A stretch of DNA of 64,000 nt, taken from assembly GCA_003988855.1 (NCBI GenBank), contig QYAI01000135.1:1-64000 (forward strand), written 5' to 3'. The notes beneath the pieces were generated by a model. The model saw only the letters and a list, made by a program, of their open reading frames with translations. It was not told where the DNA came from and searched no databases. Of the stretch, positions 59,511 through 64,000 are shown piece after piece (within the stretch, counting starts at the first letter, position 1; every line of letters begins with the position of its first letter). Made by a program: the position numbers and the translations under genes. Source of the stretch: Arachnopeziza araneosa. Lineage: Eukaryota > Ascomycota > Leotiomycetes > Helotiales > Arachnopezizaceae.

Positions 59511-60689
59511 TTTTTCTGGAAGCCTGGGACCGCGCTACAAAAGTCTCTGCATGGCCTTATTCGGTCTCTCCTTCACGATGTGCTAAACTCTTGCCGGCGT
59601 CTTATTCCGGTGGTATTACCAAATCAATGGGAAGAAGCGAGATCGACGCCTTGGCAGATAACAATGGAACTCAAGATCAGTCCCAAAGAAATTAGAGAAG
59701 GTTTTTCTCGTCTCATTCAATATCGAAACTTGTATTAAAAGCACTGCTTTTGCTTCTTTATAGACGGTCTTGATGAATACGAGGAAACTACCCAAGACGA
59801 TTATAAAACTATGGTTGAGCTGTTTCTAGCTGGACATCAGCCGCGCTAGAAGATGTAAAGATTTGCGTATCGAGCAGAGAATATAACGTCTTCCTAAACG
59901 TTTTCTCTGATGAGAGGAGACTTCGTCTTCAGGACCTTACTCGAAAAGATATGGAGCGCTCGGCAAATGCTGGGCCAAACTTTCGAGAAATTTCTACAGT
60001 ACAGCGCAGACCCCCAGCTAGCTTTTTTCACTTATGACCCTTTTTCTGATTCGAATAGAGAAACCAATCTCAGTCTGCAAAGCTTTAGAATATCCTTGCA
60101 TGATATGCTCATGACTTTTAGACCTAAGAAATCACCAGGAGCACAATACCTTGTCCAACAAGGGACAGAGGTAGAATTTAAAGAACTGGTCAAATTCTGG
60201 GCGTTTGATAACGAAGATAATATTCTTCGACTAATCGACAGAAAAATCAAGGCACAGAACGAGCTCAACGAGGCCCGAGGCCACCAGCAGCAGACAGAAC
60301 AAGACAGCAAGGCACCAGAATTGAAACTCACAGAACTTGAAGATACATCGCAACTCGAACCGGAGATGGTCTTTCAGGAACCAGAAGCACCGGGGGAGGT
60401 AGAAGAAGTCAGTGAATCAGTCACCGCACAAGGATTCGCAGTCCAAGGATCTAACTCCCTACCACAACTCGAACGGGAGGGCGGTCTGGCAGCGGCGAAA
60501 GAAATCGATGACACGGAGAAAGCGGATGGACGGGTCAGCGCACAAGGATTGGAAGTTAAAGGAATTGAATCCTCACCACAACTTGAACGAGAGAAAACTT
60601 TAACGGAAAAGGAAGAAATCGATGAAACGGAGAAGGTGGATGAAGCAACCACGACCCTCTTTCGAGACAACAAAGGCTCCCAGCGCTAG
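59511..60689 (+). pseudogene. NACHT/STAND NTPase remnant
   Basis: One frame from about 59511 gives FFWKPGTALQKSLHGLIRSLLHDVLNSC, PVVLPNQW and later REGFSRLI. After a break, FCFFIDGLDEYEE (Walker B and its acidic tail, near 59750) is followed by stops near 59850, then KICVSSREYNVF and LRLQDLTRKDME near 59862-59950. These blocks, in this order, are those of fungal NACHT proteins with the DGLDE motif. The P-loop half is missing and at least two breaks are present. A frame open from 59910 to 60689 continues to a stop. Its last 110 residues contain two diverged copies of a roughly 38-residue unit (QG-V-G-SLPQLERE...EIDDTEK). Intact relatives act in allorecognition and programmed cell death. This copy is probably dead, but the downstream frame could be expressed. 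Confidence 0.65.
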
Positions 60690-62488
60690 CTTGACCCGGC
60701 CAACTGGAGTCCTGTTGTTACATTCCGCTTAGGTGAGTGCGATGTTTATTCCAACGCCCGCAACGACCACCACTGACCATGACAAGGAGTTCTGCTGGCT
60801 GTGATAGCGCTCCGAGTATTGTAGACCGTGCATCAGCATTCCTCTTCTCTATATCAATCGGTCAAATCCTCGCGACGTTTCTCCACGCAAAAGTTCCCTT
60901 CTCGCAACCTACCAGAACACTCCCTGCGTAGTGCGATGGCCAATGACTGGCACCAAAGCGAGATCTGGCGGCACAGGTGCTGGTGCCGTCATGGTGTGGT
61001 CATCACAAGTGAACCCGCTATCCCACTTCCTGATTCGTGGCGTGTGCTACCAAGTGCGGCATAAACAGGGTTTAAAAAGCTGGCTAGGGCTACCTCAGTT
61101 GCTGGTAGAAAGACCCATCTGTTACGATAGGGGTGTGTAGCGAGGTGAACAGTCGTGAGGGTATTTCAGAGTGTGTACGAGAGGAGGCACTTCAGATAAG
61201 CCGGAAGATGGTGCTGTAAATCATCCGTCTCAGCACGATGTGAACTTCAATCTGCTCTCTTCTGCGTTCCCTCTTTTGATCAAGGAGAGATATCCAAACT
61301 TCCGATGAGCTGGGTGTAGTTATGTTAGTTTACATGTCACCTTTTGGTTTCTTAAAAACAATATAATTTTCACCTATAAAGTAAATATATAGAGAGTACT
61401 TACCCGCGTCGCTGAGATCATCTACTCGGAACGAGCTTGAGATCATCTACTCGGAACGAGCTTAATATCGTCGAACCACGGAGGGAGGAAGTCGACCTAC
61501 CGATGTCAGGATCATGACTGCAAGATACATGTATCTGCAAGTGAAGAGAGGAGATCCTCCCTCTGAGGATAGATGAGAGATTTCCCAATCACGAGATGGA
61601 GAGCTAGTGAGCCACTCCTCAACAGATCATGTTCCGGTTCGGCAAAGGGAGGAGAAAGCTCGTCCGAGGTAGGACTAGTGGTTTGCTTGGCAAGAGCTCA
61701 TGCTTCTAACTCCATCCTCGCACAAGAAGCATGGGTAATAGAGCACTGCCAAGTTCTCGTTTTCTTCTCATACATAAAGCATATACGATACACATCCAGC
61801 ACATCCAGCACAATCCAGCAGAATCAAGAGCACATATCTTATACATATACCACACACTCCATCCATCCCTGCTACCGTACACATATAAACGCCATCTGCA
61901 GAGCGCACCCGCCTTGTGTTGTATATGCTTCACATCACACTCATATTACAGAAGATAGCCCTGGACGCGTCGGGTGGCAGGGGCTTTCGCGTGCGCTAGA
62001 ACTGGCTGCTGCGAGCTGCTCGTGTACATCGAGACCGAGTTCTTTTCTTCTCTCGTGAGATCGGTTGGGGGCGACGGTCTTGCGCGTGTTACGCTTTTTT
62101 GCGTGCTCTTGCTCCGGGGAGGTTGTGGTTGACGCGCTCCTAGATGTCACGACTTGGATGCAAAGCAAGCAAGTATATACTTCCCATTCTGCTGCATATT
62201 CTCAGCATATGGCCTCTGTGATGTGCAACAAAAGCGCTGACCTTTTGAGATTTCCATTTTGGGATGTCACGTGATCACATACATTTCTGCTGGACAGTTC
62301 TATAATATAGGTGGTTAGGTAGCAAGAAGCGGAAAAGCAGACAAATAGTGAGAGAATATCATGGTATTATGTGTATGAAATTCTGAAACAGCGTTTATCT
62401 ATATGCACGCGAGCCAGCTGTAAATACAGATACAACAGTTCGGGTCGGAAACGAAAGAGGTATCAAAGTGAACAAGACGCGATATCAA
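60690..62488. other. Non-coding stretch with short repeats
   Basis: Frames of 60-160 codons occur here but have skewed composition and no domain. The segment 61790-61830 has short imperfect CATCCAGCA repeats. The stretch before 62488 includes the 3' flank of the phosphate transporter gene. No tRNA or rRNA was recognised. Confidence 0.4.
61414..61463. repeat. Perfect 25-bp tandem duplication
   Basis: The 25-mer beginning GAGATCATCTACTCGGAACG occurs at 61414-61438 and again at 61439-61463 with no mismatch and no spacer. It looks like a recent slippage or duplication event in non-coding DNA. Confidence 0.95.
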
Positions 62489-64000
62489 TCATACAGCTTT
62501 TTCTGGACTCTCTACCGTCTCACTTCCACTGTTGGTTCGGGAGTGCTTGCCTCCACCCAACCTAGGGTCATAGTTTGGTGTTCCGGGAACTTCGCCAGCA
62601 AGTTCCTCGAGAGTCTTGCGCTTGGTCTCGGGGATCAAGAGAGAGGTGAAGACACCGCACAACATGAACAGCGCAAAGATCTCCATGATATGGTTGAGCC
62701 ACGGGACGGCAGCTTTACCTGAAGCACCGGCCTTGGCACCACGACTCTTGAGAGGGCCGAAGACGCATTGTGCGATGATGGCACCGACTTTGCCGGAGGC
62801 GGCGGAGAAGCCGTGCGAGGTGGAACGGTAGCGGGTAGGGAAACACTCGCCCGGGACGATGAAAGTAGTGGAGTTGGGGCCGAAGTTGAAGAAGAATTGA
62901 GCGATGACGTAGAGGGCTAAGAGAGCGTGGCCGGAGAGATGGTTGAATGCAAAACCGATGACGACGAAGAGAATGGTGAGCATAGTGAAGCCCATGAGTT
63001 GGATGGGTTTGCGACCAAGTGTATCGATGGTGGCTACGGAGACCCAATAACCAGGGATGGCACCGGCACAGACCAAGATGAGATTTCCGACGGCGGTCTT
63101 GTAGTAGATGTCATAGACATTTTTGCCTCCAGTCCAGCCGATAGCGCCCAAGATGATGCTGTTATTGAGCGACAAACCGTAATAGGCTACATCGAGGAAG
63201 AACCATGAGCCTGCTGTGCCGAGGAGGACCTTGCCATACTTCCATTGGCTGTAGTGAGCGAAGAAATCACCGAGGGAAGCCTTGGGGATCTCAAGAGCAG
63301 GGGCGGCTTCAGCCATGGCGGTGACTCGGCGGATCTCATCTGGGTGACCTTCTCTCTTGCCAGTGAGGTAGGCTTGAGCGTCATCACCGGCTTTCTCGAC
63401 ATCACGAGCGACATCGAAGGTGTATCGAGGGGTTTCTGGGATGGTGAGACGGTAGTAGAGAGCGATGCACCCAGGTACGGCACCGAAGCCGACAATGATC
63501 CGCCACATCTTGTCAATAGCAAGTTGACAGACGCCAGTACAGGTAGAAGCCTTGGTAGCGGACTCCAGAGACTCCTTGAACCCGGCAGTGACGATCAAAC
63601 AAATGATGGCCGCTGTGAATTGACCAATGCCCTGCATAGCAAACACGGCGTTCATCATGGCACCTCTCCATTTGGTGGTGGCAAATTCAGACGTGATGAT
63701 GGAAGATAGTGGATAGTCTCCTCCAATACCGATACCCTGTTGAAGTCAGCGTAGACCTAGTTGAGTCTCGAGATGGCTTACCATCAATACACGCCAGAAG
63801 ATGATCAGGCCCGTCATCGAGATAGCAGGAGAAGGAGAAGAAAGAGCTTGAGCGAGAGTGGCGAAGATGATAATGATCAACTCGAGTCCGTACATACGCT
63901 TACGACCAACGACGTCGGCAAGATAGCCAAAACCTAATTGACCGATGACGGTACCACCGGAAGTAGCAACCTTGATCGCGGTATCTGAGTTGGGAGGGAT
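62489..64000 (-). CDS. PHO84-type phosphate:H+ symporter (MFS), 5' part outside the window
   Basis: Exons 62489-63736 and 63782 to beyond 64000 are separated by a 45-nt intron (donor GTAAGC, acceptor ACAG) that restores the MFS block LMGIGIGGDYPLSSIITSEF. Before it come GQLGFGYLADVVGRKRMYG (the conserved G-x-x-x-D-x-x-G-R-K/R loop) and several spans. After it follow RGAMMNAVFAMQGIGQF, the central cytosolic loop (YLTGKREGHPDEIRR), and the second half with DTLGRKPIQLMGF and PGECFPTRYRSTSHGFSAA. A polar tail ends in a Ser/Glu-rich stretch. The match is to high-affinity inorganic phosphate symporters of the plasma membrane. The start codon and first exon(s) are not in this window. The gene is housekeeping-like and has no clear link with the NRPS. 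Confidence 0.9.

Noticed and set aside
61573..62058. 161-residue protein gene
   Set aside because: Composition is dominated by short DNA repeats (CATCCAGCA) and lacks any domain.
1..64000. CRISPR arrays, rRNA or tRNA genes
   Set aside because: No regularly spaced repeats and no recognisable rRNA or tRNA sequence were seen. tRNA absence was judged by eye and is not certain.

Overview
The window is nuclear DNA of a filamentous ascomycete (Pezizomycotina). The evidence is the many 44-70 nt introns with GTAAGT-type donors, TACTAAC/CTGAC-type branch sites and AG acceptors, together with families largely typical of these fungi: HET proteins, DUF3176 membrane proteins, a LaeA-like methyltransferase, an ABC-C transporter with TMD0, and a multimodular NRPS. 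I cannot name the genus from sequence alone. Exon structures were assembled by hand by joining reading frames across consensus splice sites. In the multi-exon genes completed this way the summed exon length is an exact multiple of three.

Left part (1-17 kb): a small GPI-type secreted Thr-rich protein (933-1768, +), a decayed amidase (2696-4560, +), an intact HET-domain protein (4974-7202, -), a Ser/Arg-rich low-complexity protein (7725-9742, -), a polytopic membrane protein (10627-11922, +), a decayed amadoriase-like FAD oxidase flanked by a direct repeat (12178-13327, -), and a DUF3176 membrane protein (14733-16906, +).

Middle (17-33 kb): a cytochrome P450 (-) and a LaeA-like methyltransferase (+) diverge from one short promoter. 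They are followed by a 5'-truncated HET gene (-), an unassigned protein with His and Asn-Cys boxes (24072-25087, +), and a 13-exon ABC-C transporter (27470-32700, -).

Right part (36-59.1 kb): one giant NRPS gene, four exons and 7,665 residues. Its domain order reads A-T-E / C-A-T / C-A-T-E / C-A-T / C-A-T-E / C-T / C-T*. It is a threefold repeat of an A-T-E-C-A-T-C unit in which the last A domains are missing. The final T domain has lost its phosphopantetheine serine. The plain reading is a hexapeptide of alternating D-L-D-L-D-L configuration released by the terminal C domain. This order matches what I recall of the ascomycete NRPS4/NPS4/Pes1 family, whose Fusarium member makes the cyclic hexapeptide fusahexin. 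The ABC-C transporter, transcribed away from the NRPS, is the likeliest exporter or self-protection partner. The P450/methyltransferase pair 15-18 kb away is a possible but unproven tailoring or regulatory partner.

Right edge (59.5-64 kb): a decayed NACHT/STAND NTPase, a non-coding stretch with a 25-bp tandem repeat, and the 3' part of a PHO84-type phosphate:H+ symporter gene (-) that runs off the window.
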